A DNA stretch of 64,000 bases from CAVTJX01 sp963735175 (GCA_963735175.1 CAVTJX010000016.1:248001-312000), one strand, 5' to 3'. Shown: positions 37,166-46,268, counted from the stretch's first letter. The notes: a model not told the origin generated them from the letters alone. A program made the numbers and translations.

Positions 37166-38629
37166 ATGACCGCGATTCCCGTTTCCCCCTCGCTGGGCGA
37201 ATGCCTGGCAACATTCGAAGGCCGGCGCGCGCTCGTCATCGACGACGGTCGCGGCGGCTATCTCGACTTGATCGCGCAGCGCTACGACGAAGCGCATCTC
37301 GTGCAGGCGTTTTCCGCCGCCATCTCCGCGAAGCGCGCGCTCGATACGCCGGATAACGTCAAATTCTCCGCGTGGCAGGGAGCGGAGTTGCCGTTTGCCG
37401 CCGACGCGTTCGATGCGGTGTTTCTCGTCCATACCCTCGGCCGCGTGACCGACCGCGCCGCGCTGATTGGCGACTGCCTGCGCGTTTTAAAGCAGCGCGC
37501 GCCGCTCGTGGCTTTGGAATTCAGCCTCGCCGTCAGCACTCCGCGGCAGATTAATCTGCTCAGTCTCGAGCGGCTGCTGCGCGACCGCGACGAAGCCCTG
37601 CGCGGCGAACCGCTCCCGTGGCTCGCGAGTGAGGATCTGCAGCGTGAACTGCGCGCGCTTGATTTGCACCACTTGCGTTACCTCGATATCTCGCCCGAAC
37701 AAACCAGCGGTACGGCCTTGGCCGAATTGAAACGCGAATCGCTGGAACGGATTAAGCTCGATTTACTGCCGTCGCTCAGCCGCCTCGGAGAGCAGCGCGA
37801 CGCGTTCGAGCACCGGCTGATCGAGATCAAGCGCGCCATCGAACTCACGGGCGTCGCGCCGCTGGGGCACGTGCTGGTTTACGGGGTGAAGAAAACCGTG
37901 TACGCGGCGACGGAAGCGTCGCTCTTCGCCTCGGTACCCCTTACGCCCGAACCCGCCCGGCCGGCAGCGCTTGCGACCGGCGCCGACATGCCGCCCCTCC
38001 CCGCGTCACCCGCGGCCGCCATCGAAACGCTCTCCACCGGGGAGCTGTTGTCGCTGATTTTCACCGGCGGCGAATCGCAGTCGCGGCTCGAACGCCTGGC
38101 GGCCCGCATTCTGCGTGAATATGGCTCGCGGGCCGTGGCCGCCGAACGCAACCCGCAGGCGTTAGTCGAGACGTTCGGCATCGGTTACGCGCAGGCGCTG
38201 CAGATCGTGGCCGCTTTCGAACTGGGCCGCCGCTTCTTCGCCGCCGACGCGGACGCGCCCGTGCTGCGCGGTCCGGAGGATATTTTCCAATTCGCCGCCG
38301 AAATGGGCAAGCTCAAGCGCGAGCAGTTTCGCGGCCTCTATCTCGACAACCGCCAGCGCCTCGTAGCCGACGAGGTCATCTCCATCGGTACGCTGACGAG
38401 CGCGATCCTCCATCCGCGCGAAGTCTTCCGCCCCGCCTTCTCGCATAACGCGGTCTCGATGGTGCTGGTGCACAATCATCCCAGCGGCGACGCCGAACCT
38501 TCGAACGAGGACATCGAGATGACGCGGCAGCTTTCCAAGGCCGGACAAATCCTTGGCATCGAACTGCTCGACCACGTCATCATCGGCGGCGACATCTGGT
38601 ACAGCATGAAAAACGCCAGCCTCTTTTGA
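37166..38629 (+). CDS. Methyltransferase-RadC fusion protein
   Basis: A single uninterrupted 487-residue frame with two domains. Residues about 10-245 look like a class I SAM methyltransferase: ALVIDDGRGGYLDLIA (motif I, degenerate), GAELPFAADAFDAVFLVHTL (motif IV region) and LRVLKQRAPLVALEFS. Residues about 285-487 are RadC/JAB-like: a helix-hairpin-helix part (LSTGELLSLIF ... VETFGIGYAQALQIVAA), then an MPN metalloprotease-type domain with E403, H436, H438 and D449 in HNHPSGDAEPSNED. RadC alone is usually about 225 residues, so the N-terminal addition is unusual. Biochemical role unknown. It begins three bases after metG. Confidence 0.85.
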   Translation: MTAIPVSPSLGECLATFEGRRALVIDDGRGGYLDLIAQRYDEAHLVQAFSAAISAKRALDTPDNVKFSAWQGAELPFAADAFDAVFLVHTLGRVTDRAALIGDCLRVLKQRAPLVALEFSLAVSTPRQINLLSLERLLRDRDEALRGEPLPWLASEDLQRELRALDLHHLRYLDISPEQTSGTALAELKRESLERIKLDLLPSLSRLGEQRDAFEHRLIEIKRAIELTGVAPLGHVLVYGVKKTVYAATEASLFASVPLTPEPARPAALATGADMPPLPASPAAAIETLSTGELLSLIFTGGESQSRLERLAARILREYGSRAVAAERNPQALVETFGIGYAQALQIVAAFELGRRFFAADADAPVLRGPEDIFQFAAEMGKLKREQFRGLYLDNRQRLVADEVISIGTLTSAILHPREVFRPAFSHNAVSMVLVHNHPSGDAEPSNEDIEMTRQLSKAGQILGIELLDHVIIGGDIWYSMKNASLF

Positions 38630-38654
38630 GACCGGCGATTCCCGCAATTAAAAC

Positions 38655-38680
38655 GAGGCGCACCCCGCAAGGTGCGCCTC
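38655..38680 (-). terminator. Terminator between radC fusion and histidine kinase
   Basis: GAGGCGCACC pairs perfectly with GGTGCGCCTC around a six-base loop. On the minus strand it is followed by GTTTTAATT, so it best serves the histidine-kinase gene. It may also limit readthrough from the plus strand. Confidence 0.75.
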
Positions 38681-38697
38681 ATCTGTATTCCATCTGT

Positions 38698-38717
38698 CCC
38701 CCCCGTTCACGGGGGGG
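38698..38717. repeat. Poly-C/poly-G hairpin
   Basis: Seven C and a G pair with a C and seven G around TTCA, in a run of C then G that continues into CTAAGGGGGG. It lies between convergent genes. Long G and C runs of this kind are error-prone in sequencing and may be shorter or longer in reality. Confidence 0.5.
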
Positions 38718-38744
38718 GGCTAAGGGGGGTGGCCGTCGGAAACG

Positions 38745-40841
38745 CTACCGCCTCGGTAGCGAGACCGTAAACGCCGCGCCCTTGCCCTTCTCCGATTCGA
38801 CGCTGATCTTGCCACCCGCCGTTTCAATCATGTTGCGGCTGAGATACAGCCCTAATCCCGTACCCTGCCCCGAGGCGCGGAAGGTGAAGAACGGTTCAAA
38901 TATCTGCGGCAGGTGCTCGGCCGCGATACCCACGCCGGTATCGCGCACGGTCAGCTCCACCGTCTCCGGCAGGGCATGCGTGGAAACAGCGAGGTCTCCA
39001 CCCTGCGGCATAGCGTCGATGGCGTTCAGCATCAGATTCAGCACGACTTGCTGGAGTTCCTGCGGCGAACCGGAGACCGGCGGCAATTGCGGCTCGAGGT
39101 TCAGACTCAGCCGCACGTTGCGCTCGTGCAGCTGTTGCTTCAATAGCGCCGCCATGGATTCGGTCACATCGTTTAAATGGACCGCCGCGGTTTCCGTCGG
39201 CGCGCGATGCAGGTTCAACATGCTATTGACGATGTGCCGCAGACGTTCGACGCCCTGCTCGATCAGGCGCAGGCTTTCGGCGGGATCTTCGCGCGCGGCA
39301 ATTTTCGACTGTGCCATCTTGAGCTGCGAGACCATCGCCTGCAGGGGATTGCTGATTTCGTGGGCCACGCCCGCCGCCAGACGCCCCGTCGCCGCGAGGC
39401 GCTCCGCCGTAACGAGCTGTTGCAGCAGCACGCGATGTTCCGTAATATCGCGGAGGATCCCCTGCGTGCTGTGCACCGCTCCGCCCGGCCGCACAACCGT
39501 GCGATTGATCTCCAGCGTGCGCTTGTCACCCTGGCGCGTCACCAGTTCCACGTGATGCACGGCGTGATCGGCTACACACTCCGCCAATTCCTGCAGCGCG
39601 CGGTGGTTGATGGGATTTTCCGTCATCAAGTCTTCCAGCATCCGCCGCAGCGTCCGTCCGAGATAACTGTCGCGCCCATAGCCGAGCACGCGCGTGAAAG
39701 CGTCGTTCAGGTATGTCAGGCGGTCGTTAGCGTCGGTGACGTAAACGATGTCGGTGGTCGCATTGACGAGGCGGCTGAAACGCTCCTCGGAAATTCGCAG
39801 CTCCTGCGTCCGCTCTTCAAACAGCCGCTCGAGGTCGGCGGTGTGATGCGTCAGCGTGTCGCGCAGCTCGTGCGCTTCGAGATGCAGCGCGCCGTGGCCG
39901 AGCAGCACTTCCATCAGGCGCACGATTTCCGCCACCGGGCGCGCGCCGTCGACCGGACCTTCCAGCGAGAGATAGCCGAAGACGCCGCCGTCCTGCCGGA
40001 ACATCGGCAGAAACAGGTTGTCGCCCGCCTGCCAGCGATCCTGCGGTTCAGCGACTTCGAAGCGCTCGCGTGGGAAATGCGCGTAAATAGCCGTGCCGAT
40101 GCGCTCGTCGTCGCGGTCGAATTCATAGGGTCGCAACGGCTGATCCAGCAGCGCCTGAAGTTGCGCGCGCCGCGTGCTTTCGCCGCCTTCCTCCCAGAAT
40201 CCGACATGCCGCACGCGAAAGCGCGCGTCGGCCAGCAGCAGCACCGCGCGGCGATACGCGCCCGCCTCCACCACCGCCTGGCACAGGAAGTCGAGCAGCC
40301 GCGACTCGGGTTCCTTGCGGCCGATCTCCGAGCTGATGTGGAAAAGGTGTTCGAGGATCCGCTGATAGCGCTGCGATTCGACCGTGCGCTCGACCACCGT
40401 TTCCGTCAGCGCCGCGTTGTGGGCTTCGAGACGCCGCGCATAGTCACGGTTTTGCAGTTCGAGCCGCTTGACCTCCGCCGCGCGCTCGATCAGCACCGCG
40501 ATTTCCTTGAGTGATGCGAACGGCTTCTTGATGAACGAAAACGCCTGATCGGCAAAGGCGGCGATCACGTCGTCGAGATCCGCCTGCCCCGACATCAGGA
40601 TCTTGGCCATTCCCGGGAAACGGCTGTTCAGTTCCTGCTGCAATTCACGTCCGTCCCGGCCGGGGAGCTGAATATCAAGCAACGCCACCTGAATCTCGGA
40701 AAGATCCGGCAGCGCCAGCGCGTCTTCGGCGGTCTCCACGGCCTGTACAACCATGCCGCGGCCTTCCAGAAAGCTGCGCAGCAGTTCGCGGATATGCAGT
40801 TCGTCGTCGACAATCAGGACTTTGAGCGGCGTTTCGGGCAT
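38745..40841 (-). CDS. Response regulator-GAF-PAS-histidine kinase hybrid
   Basis: A 698-residue cytoplasmic protein with no membrane segment. Order of domains: receiver (VLIVDDE, phosphoacceptor D56 in VALLDIQLPG, K105), coiled linker, GAF-like domain (about 165-320), PAS (about 352-470, FSRLVNATTDIVYVTDAND), HisKA with H494 in GVAHEISNPLQ, and HATPase with NLMLNAIDAM (N box), DTGVGI (G1) and GTGLGLYLS. A receiver placed first means the kinase can itself be controlled by another histidine kinase. No output partner lies next to it. Confidence 0.92.
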   Translation of the reverse strand: MPETPLKVLIVDDELHIRELLRSFLEGRGMVVQAVETAEDALALPDLSEIQVALLDIQLPGRDGRELQQELNSRFPGMAKILMSGQADLDDVIAAFADQAFSFIKKPFASLKEIAVLIERAAEVKRLELQNRDYARRLEAHNAALTETVVERTVESQRYQRILEHLFHISSEIGRKEPESRLLDFLCQAVVEAGAYRRAVLLLADARFRVRHVGFWEEGGESTRRAQLQALLDQPLRPYEFDRDDERIGTAIYAHFPRERFEVAEPQDRWQAGDNLFLPMFRQDGGVFGYLSLEGPVDGARPVAEIVRLMEVLLGHGALHLEAHELRDTLTHHTADLERLFEERTQELRISEERFSRLVNATTDIVYVTDANDRLTYLNDAFTRVLGYGRDSYLGRTLRRMLEDLMTENPINHRALQELAECVADHAVHHVELVTRQGDKRTLEINRTVVRPGGAVHSTQGILRDITEHRVLLQQLVTAERLAATGRLAAGVAHEISNPLQAMVSQLKMAQSKIAAREDPAESLRLIEQGVERLRHIVNSMLNLHRAPTETAAVHLNDVTESMAALLKQQLHERNVRLSLNLEPQLPPVSGSPQELQQVVLNLMLNAIDAMPQGGDLAVSTHALPETVELTVRDTGVGIAAEHLPQIFEPFFTFRASGQGTGLGLYLSRNMIETAGGKISVESEKGKGAAFTVSLPRR

Positions 40842-40847
40842 GACCTT

Positions 40848-41888
40848 CTATGCTTCGAGGTGCTTTAAAATTATTTCGGCGGCAGGTTTGATTGCCTCAG
40901 CCGCAATATCCAGATGCGTGACCAGGCGGAACTTCGCGGCGCCTTCGGGGAAGAAGAGTACGCCGTCCGCAGCGCAGCGGCGCGTCAGTTCCGGGGCGTC
41001 GATTTTGCTGCGCGTAATCTCCACGATCAAAATGTTGGTCTGCACCGGCCGCTCGATCTCCACCTTACCGCTTTCGAGCAGCAGCGTTGTCAGCTCCTGG
41101 GCTTTGGCATGATCTTCGGCGAGGCGCACGCGGTGGTTATCGAGCGCGTACAGCGCCGCCGCCGCCAGAATACCCATCTGCCGCATGCCACCACCGAAGA
41201 GCTTGCGGTAGCGGTGCGCGCGGACGATAAAATCCGCCGTGCCCGCCACCATGCTGCCCACCGGAGCGCCGAGGCCCTTGGAAAAGCAGACCGACACCGT
41301 ATCGGCGTGCGTCGCAAAATCGATTTCGGGCCGGCCCAGCGCGACGGCGGCGTTCCACAGTCGCGCGCCGTCCATGTGCATCACCAGCTTTTTAGCGCGC
41401 GCCACGGCGGCGATACGGGCGAGTTCGGCCGGATCGTAACACGTGCCGCTGCCACGGTTGTGCGTATTTTCCACGGCGACCATCACCGTCGGCGAAACGT
41501 GGTCGCGCCCGCCATGCACCGCTGCCGCGATCTGATCGGCCGTCAGAATTCCCCGCTTGCCCGCGAGCGGCCGCAGTTGGACGCCGCTTAACAGCGCGGG
41601 CGCGCCGCCTTCGTAGTTCAGGATATGCGCCTGTTCGTCCAGCAGCACTTCGTCGCCGGGCCGCGTCTGCGCGGCGAGGCACACCTGGTTGCCCATCGTG
41701 CCGCTGGGGACGAACAGCGCAGCTTCCTTGCCAAGCAGTTCCGCGACCCGCTTCTGCAAGCGATTCGCCGTGGGATCCTCGTCAAAGCAGTCGTCGCCCA
41801 CCTCGGCTTCCGCCATGGCTTTTCGCATAGCGGCAGTGGGGCGGGTCACGGTATCGCTGCGCAGGTCGATGGGGAAAAAGTCGCTCAT
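40848..41888 (-). CDS. ltaE: Low-specificity L-threonine aldolase
   Basis: A PLP enzyme that splits threonine or allo-threonine to glycine and acetaldehyde. Motifs: DLRSDTVTRPTAAMRKAMAEAEVGDD at the start, FVPSGTMGNQVCL, VENTHNRGSGT, HMDGARLWNAAVAL and the PLP lysine in VCFSKGLGAPVGS. 346 residues, normal. The ATG at 41888 begins the conserved start, although the frame stays open further upstream. Confidence 0.94.
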   Translation of the reverse strand: MSDFFPIDLRSDTVTRPTAAMRKAMAEAEVGDDCFDEDPTANRLQKRVAELLGKEAALFVPSGTMGNQVCLAAQTRPGDEVLLDEQAHILNYEGGAPALLSGVQLRPLAGKRGILTADQIAAAVHGGRDHVSPTVMVAVENTHNRGSGTCYDPAELARIAAVARAKKLVMHMDGARLWNAAVALGRPEIDFATHADTVSVCFSKGLGAPVGSMVAGTADFIVRAHRYRKLFGGGMRQMGILAAAALYALDNHRVRLAEDHAKAQELTTLLLESGKVEIERPVQTNILIVEITRSKIDAPELTRRCAADGVLFFPEGAAKFRLVTHLDIAAEAIKPAAEIILKHLEA

Positions 41889-41956
41889 GGGTTCTCGCTG
41901 GGTGATACTGGATGCAAAAGCCGAGCCCGCTGTTCCAGACTGGCCCGGTAGAATTG

Positions 41957-41989
41957 CACAGGGACCGACTTGGCACGCCGGTCCCTGTG
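41957..41989. other. Strong stem-loop between elbB and ltaE
   Basis: CACAGGGACCG pairs perfectly with CGGTCCCTGTG around an 11-base loop. There is no T run on either side, so it may stabilise mRNA or be a Rho-assisted terminator. It lies in the 152-base gap between the two genes. Confidence 0.5.
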
Positions 41990-42040
41990 TCAGTTCAAGT
42001 GGAGATGTCGCCGTCTCGAAACACCGACGGACCGCGGCGG

Positions 42041-42706
42041 TCAGCTGTTGGTCATGGCCAATAGTTCCGCGACCAGGTGTTCGATCCCGCGCGCAACTTC
42101 GGAGATGCGGGTCTGGCACATGTAAGCCGGAGTGGAGACGATGCGATGCTCCCGATCTACCACCGCCTCGCTGGCCGTCGCCACGACGTGCCGGCCGCCG
42201 AAGGCTTCCAGGCTGGCCGAAGCTCCCGAGGCAGCGCCCACGGTCAGTTGTGGATGCAGACTTTGCCCCTTGAAGGCGCGGGCGAAAACGACAGGCGAAA
42301 TGCAAATCAGACCGATGGGTTTCGCGGTCTGCATCCACGCCTGGAGGAATGATTCCACGAGCGGCAGAATTGCGCAATCATCGCCTTTGACGGCATAGTC
42401 GCAGTAGTTTTTCGCCGCGCCGAAGCCGCCGGGAAAGACTACCGCATCAAGCTTGTCGACCCACGCGTTACTTAACGGTTCGATCTTGCCGCGCGCGAGG
42501 CGCGCCGCTTCGATCAGCACGTTGCGACTTTCGCCGGTGGATTCACCCGTGCGGTGATTGACTACATGCAGCTGCGTGACGTCAGGCGCGAGGCATTGCA
42601 CCGTCACATCGGCACGATCCAGCGCCAGGAGCGTCAGTACCGATTCGTAGATCTCGGCGCCATCCAGAAAGCCGCAACCCGCCAACACGACACCTACGGT
42701 CTTCAT
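42041..42706 (-). CDS. elbB: ElbB-like DJ-1/PfpI family glyoxalase
   Basis: A 221-residue class I glutamine amidotransferase-like protein. Motifs: VGVVLAGCGFLDGAEIYES at the start, VVFPGGFGAAKNYCDYAVKG, and PIGLICISPV with the nucleophile cysteine (ICIS). This pattern is that of ElbB (isoprenoid biosynthesis glyoxalase, named from its link with isoprenoid genes). It probably acts on small aldehydes. The ATG at 42706 gives the usual start; the frame stays open upstream. Confidence 0.9.
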   Translation of the reverse strand: MKTVGVVLAGCGFLDGAEIYESVLTLLALDRADVTVQCLAPDVTQLHVVNHRTGESTGESRNVLIEAARLARGKIEPLSNAWVDKLDAVVFPGGFGAAKNYCDYAVKGDDCAILPLVESFLQAWMQTAKPIGLICISPVVFARAFKGQSLHPQLTVGAASGASASLEAFGGRHVVATASEAVVDREHRIVSTPAYMCQTRISEVARGIEHLVAELLAMTNS

Positions 42707-42733
42707 GGGTATTGCCCTCAAACGTTGTGCGAC

Positions 42734-42803
42734 ATCGCGGCCTTGAAGACCGCGACGGCGGCGAACAGACCGCCATCGGGGGTTTGTACCCCCCCGACGG
42801 CGG
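42734..42803. repeat. Variable-stem hairpins in constant frame, family E, copies 2 and 3
   Basis: Copy 2 (42734-42761) is ATCG + GCGGCCTTGAAGACCG + CGACGGCGG. Copy 3 (42775-42803) is ATCG + GGGGTTTGTACCCCC + CGACGGCGG. Both keep the outer bases of the copy at 27889 but have different stem pairs. They lie between mdh and elbB. Confidence 0.6.
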
Positions 42804-42818
42804 ATCTGTGCATTCGAT

Positions 42819-43739
42819 TTAGAGTTTCGTCTCGGCGACGGTGGCGCGAACTTTCTCGGCGGAGGCGGCGAACATCGCATTCTCGCTGGTGTCCATCGGC
42901 ATTTCGAGAATCTTCTCGACGCCGTTCCTGCCCAGCACCACGGGCACGCCCATGTAGAGATCCTTCATCCCGTACTGGCCTTGCAGCCACGCCGCGCACG
43001 GCATGACGCGCTTCTGGTCGAGGGCGATGCTTTCTACCATGTCGACGGTGCCGGCGGCCGGGGCATACCACGCGCTCGTTCCCATCAGCTTGACAATTTC
43101 CGCGCCGCCGTTCTGCGTACGCAGGATCATGGCGTCAATCTTCTCCTTCGAGCAGAGGCTGGTCAGCGGCACGCCGCCGACCAGTGTCTGGCGGGCGAGC
43201 GGCACCATTGTGTCGCCGTGGCCGCCCAGCACGATCGCGTCGATGTCGCGCATCGAGACGCCCAGTTCCATCGAGATGAAGGCCTTGAAGCGCGCGGTGT
43301 CGAGGATTCCGGCCATGCCCATCACGCGGTTCGGCTTGAAGCCCGAGATCTTCAGCGCGCCATAACACATCGCGTCGAGCGGATTCGAAACCACGATCAG
43401 CACCGCATCGGGCGAAACCTTGGCGGCCTTGCCGACGGCGTCCTTCACGATTTCGATGTTTACAGCCAGCAGGTCTTCGCGCGACATGCCCGGCTTGCGC
43501 GGCTTGCCCGCCGTCATGACGATAATATCCGACTTCGCGGTAGGCGCGTAGTCGTTGGTGCCGATGACGCGCGTATCATAACCTTCCACCGCGGCCGACT
43601 GATACATGTCGAGGGCTTTGCCCTGGGGGATACCTTCGACGACGTCGACCAGTACGATTTCGTTGACGATGTTACGCTGGGCCAGCACGTAGGCGACGGT
43701 CGCGCCGACATTGCCCGCGCCGATGACGGTAACTTTCAT
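42819..43739 (-). CDS. mdh: Malate dehydrogenase (LDH-like type)
   Basis: An NAD-dependent malate dehydrogenase of the TCA cycle. It has the Rossmann loop VIGAGNVGATVAYVLA, the substrate loop GKPRKPGMSRED (the Arg after KP selects malate over lactate), VVSNPLDAMCYGA, GMAGILDTARF, and the catalytic histidine in VLGGHGDTMVPL. 306 residues, typical of the LDH-like MDH of FCB bacteria, Chlorobi and others. Single gene, not in an obvious operon. Confidence 0.95.
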   Translation of the reverse strand: MKVTVIGAGNVGATVAYVLAQRNIVNEIVLVDVVEGIPQGKALDMYQSAAVEGYDTRVIGTNDYAPTAKSDIIVMTAGKPRKPGMSREDLLAVNIEIVKDAVGKAAKVSPDAVLIVVSNPLDAMCYGALKISGFKPNRVMGMAGILDTARFKAFISMELGVSMRDIDAIVLGGHGDTMVPLARQTLVGGVPLTSLCSKEKIDAMILRTQNGGAEIVKLMGTSAWYAPAAGTVDMVESIALDQKRVMPCAAWLQGQYGMKDLYMGVPVVLGRNGVEKILEMPMDTSENAMFAASAEKVRATVAETKL

Positions 43740-43830
43740 GGGAATGCTTCTTTTCGTTTAAGAATGTAGAATCAGACATCCAGGATGGATGTCACTGTGA
43801 GCGGTGGGAAAGGCGGCAATTGTTTTTCCG

Positions 43831-43900
43831 GCTTGGGCGGCGGGCTCTGTCCCGCCGCACTCTCCTCACGATGCAACGGGACGGAGCCCGTTGCCTAAGC
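43831..43900 (+). repeat. Dual-hairpin repeat, family B, copy 3
   Basis: GCTTGGGC and GCCTAAGC bound the element. Inside are GCGGCGGG/CCCGCCGC with loop CTCTGT and GCAACGGG/CCCGTTGC with loop ACGGAG, exactly as in the copy at 30061, while the spacer between them differs. It lies between mdh and rpmA. Confidence 0.8.
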
Positions 43901-43945
43901 CGTGGAGGGGTGACCGGCGCCAGCGCCGCGCGCTGGAAAAGAATA

Positions 43946-43972
43946 CGCGCGGTCCCAGGTTGGGACCGCGCG
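43946..43972 (-). terminator. Terminator of the rng-rplU-rpmA operon
   Basis: A perfect 12-pair stem, CGCGCGGTCCCA with TGGGACCGCGCG, around three bases. On the minus strand it is followed by TATTCTTTTCC. It lies about 60 bases after the rpmA stop. Confidence 0.8.
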
Positions 43973-44032
43973 ATAGAAACGGAGCGAAGGTCGCTTTAGT
44001 CCCGGCGGCACCGGGCAGCAGAAGTCGCCGGC

Positions 44033-44306
44033 TTACGCTTCGGCGATGACTTCAGGAATGATGTGGATCAGCTTGCGCGTGCCGGAGTTCTTGGTCTCGA
44101 ACCGGACCTTGCCGGGGACCAGGGCGAACAGCGTGTGATCGCGGCCCATGCCGATATGGGTTCCCGGATGGATGCGCGTGCCGCGTTGCCGCACGAAGGA
44201 TCTCGCCCGCGAGCACGAACTGACCGGCAAAACGCTTGACGCCCAGCATCTTGGGCTGGCTGTCACGCCCGTTACGGCCGGATCCCTGTCCTTTTTTATG
44301 CGCCAT
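44033..44306 (-). CDS. rpmA: 50S ribosomal protein L27 (frameshifted)
   Basis: L27 is a short protein of the peptidyl-transferase region. The N-terminal half reads AHKKGQGSGRNGRDSQPKML and KRFAGQFVLAGEIL; the second half, in another frame, reads VRQRGTRIHPGTHIGMGRDH and FETKNSG. The frames join if one base is removed near 44194-44199. Both halves are highly conserved, so the gene is presumably functional. It follows rplU, the universal order. Confidence 0.95.
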
Positions 44307-44344
44307 GAGAAATATCCTCGAATGCTGCCGCCGCCTTTGAAGGC

Positions 44345-44656
44345 TTAGGCTTCAATGGAATCGATCTTAACGGTGGTGAAGCGTTGCCTGTGGCCTTGCT
44401 TCTTGTGGTAGTCCACGCGTTTATGCTTCTTGAAGACGATCAGCTTCCGGTCCCGCATGTGGCTGACCACGGTGGCGTGGATTTTCGCCGCCACATAGGG
44501 GGTGCCAACGAGTACCTTCTGACCATCGGCCAGGAACAGCACCTTGTTAAATGCGACCTTATCGCCTTCCTTGGCGTTGGTCAGGAAATCTACGCGGAGC
44601 TGCTGGCCGACTTCGGCTTTGAGCTGGCGGCCGGGGGCTTGAAATACGACGTACAT
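44345..44656 (-). CDS. rplU: 50S ribosomal protein L21
   Basis: A 103-residue protein of the 50S subunit. It has the L21 pattern: a beta-rich first half (MYVVFQAPGRQLKAEVGQQL, FNKVLFLADGQKVLVGTPYV) and the signature KKHKRVDYHKKQGHRQRFTTVKI at the end. The N-terminus is a little divergent (AP rather than TGGKQ). It lies between rng and rpmA as usual. Confidence 0.93.
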   Translation of the reverse strand: MYVVFQAPGRQLKAEVGQQLRVDFLTNAKEGDKVAFNKVLFLADGQKVLVGTPYVAAKIHATVVSHMRDRKLIVFKKHKRVDYHKKQGHRQRFTTVKIDSIEA

Positions 44657-44725
44657 GGGAACCGGTTTGGGTGGTTGAATAAAAGCTTACAAAGATAAGC
44701 AATTCCGGCAAATTTGTCAAGTCCG

Positions 44726-46268
44726 CTATGCGCGGTATTCTTCGGTCACTTCCTTCTTGTGTTTCCAGCTGTAACACTTGAATTCTTCAAGCTTTAGCTG
44801 TTCGTCAGCTTCCAGCTTGATGTACATGAAGGATTCCCACATGATCTGGCGGAGATGCGAACGCAGCCCGGTTGTGATATAATCCACAATTTCGGGATGG
44901 GCTCGGATCGTCAGCCCCATCTCCCCTGTCCCGGGCCCGGAAACGGCGTACCCAAGATTGCAACTGGGTCACTACCGTTTCCTTAACCACCACCATCCCC
45001 GTGCCGCCACAGGTCGGGCAGGGCTCATTAAAGGTATGCACGAGGCTGGATTTGGTGCGCTGGCGCGTCATCTCGAGGATGCCGAACTGGCTGATGGGCG
45101 CCATATCCCACTTCGCGCGATCGTCCTTCATGGCAGCGTGCATGGCGTCAAAGACGCGGCGGCGATTGCGGTCCTCCAGCATGTCGATAAAGTCGATAAT
45201 AATGATTCCGCCAAGGTTGCGCAGCCGGAGCTGGCGGGCGATCTCCTGCACCGCCTTCAGGTTCACGCGCATGTTGTTCTCTTCCTGACCTTCTTTGCCG
45301 ACGTAGCGGCCGCTGTTGACGTCAATCGTCACCACGGCCTCCGTCTGCTCGATGATCAAGTAGCTGCCGCCGCCAAACCAGACCTTGCGCGCGATGCCCT
45401 TCTCGATTTCCGCCTCGATCTTAAAAGCATCAAACACCGGCTCCTTGCCCTCGAAAAGCTGGATACGTTCGAGCAGCGTGGGAGCGACCGAGCGCACATA
45501 GGCGCGGATCTCGCGGTGCAGCTTCGGGCTGTCGACGATCACGCGGTCGATGTCCGGCGAAAACAAATCGCGAATGATGCTCGATGTCAGGCTCGCTTCC
45601 TTATGCACGCGGGCCGGGGCGGGCGTGGCGTCGATCTGCTTTTCGATCATCATCCACAAGCGGTACATGGTGCGCATGTCGCGCCGCACTTCCTCCTCGG
45701 GCTTCCCTTCGCCCACCGTGCGGCAGATGAGGCCGAAGCCTTCGGGCCGGATCGCCTTCAGGATACTCTTCAGCCGCTTGCGCTCTTTCATGTCGGGCAC
45801 GCGTTTTGAGACGCCCACCATGTTGTCGCCCGGCAGCAGGACGAGAAAGCGGCCCGGCAGCGAGATTTGCGAACTTAGGCGCGGTCCTTTCTTCCCCAAC
45901 GGCTCCTTGACGATCTGCACGAGAATTTCCTGGCCGGGCTTGAGCTGTTCGGGGCGCGGCTTGTAGGCGCGCTTGGCGCCGGGGCGCTTCTCCGGCTGGG
46001 CGACTTCTTCGATTTCCATACCTTCCGCCAGTTCCACCGAGGACTGGAAGAGATCGGAAAAGTGAATGAAGCCGTCGATTTCCCAGCCGATGTTGATGAA
46101 CGCCGCCTGCAAGCCCGGCATCACGCGGCGGACGATTCCCTTGTAGACGTCGCCCACGTGGCGTTCATGTTCCGGGCGTTCGACGAAAAGATTGACGAGG
46201 ACTCCGTCTTCCAGCAGCGCGATACGCGATTCGGTGACGGTGGAGTTGATAATAAGTTCTTTTTTCAC
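44726..46268 (-). CDS. rng: Ribonuclease G/E family endoribonuclease (frameshifted at 3' end)
   Basis: RNase G/E trims 16S rRNA and decays mRNA. It starts with KKELIINSTVTESRIALLEDG, then an S1 domain (DVYKGIVRRVMPGLQAAFINIG), the catalytic region AVVTIDVNSGR and GGIIIIDFIDML, and the zinc-link CPTCGG. At 44921-44926 one extra G in a G run breaks the frame; without it the text continues REMGLTIRAHPEIVDYITTG and ends at 44726. About 513 residues. It precedes rplU and rpmA. Confidence 0.94.
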
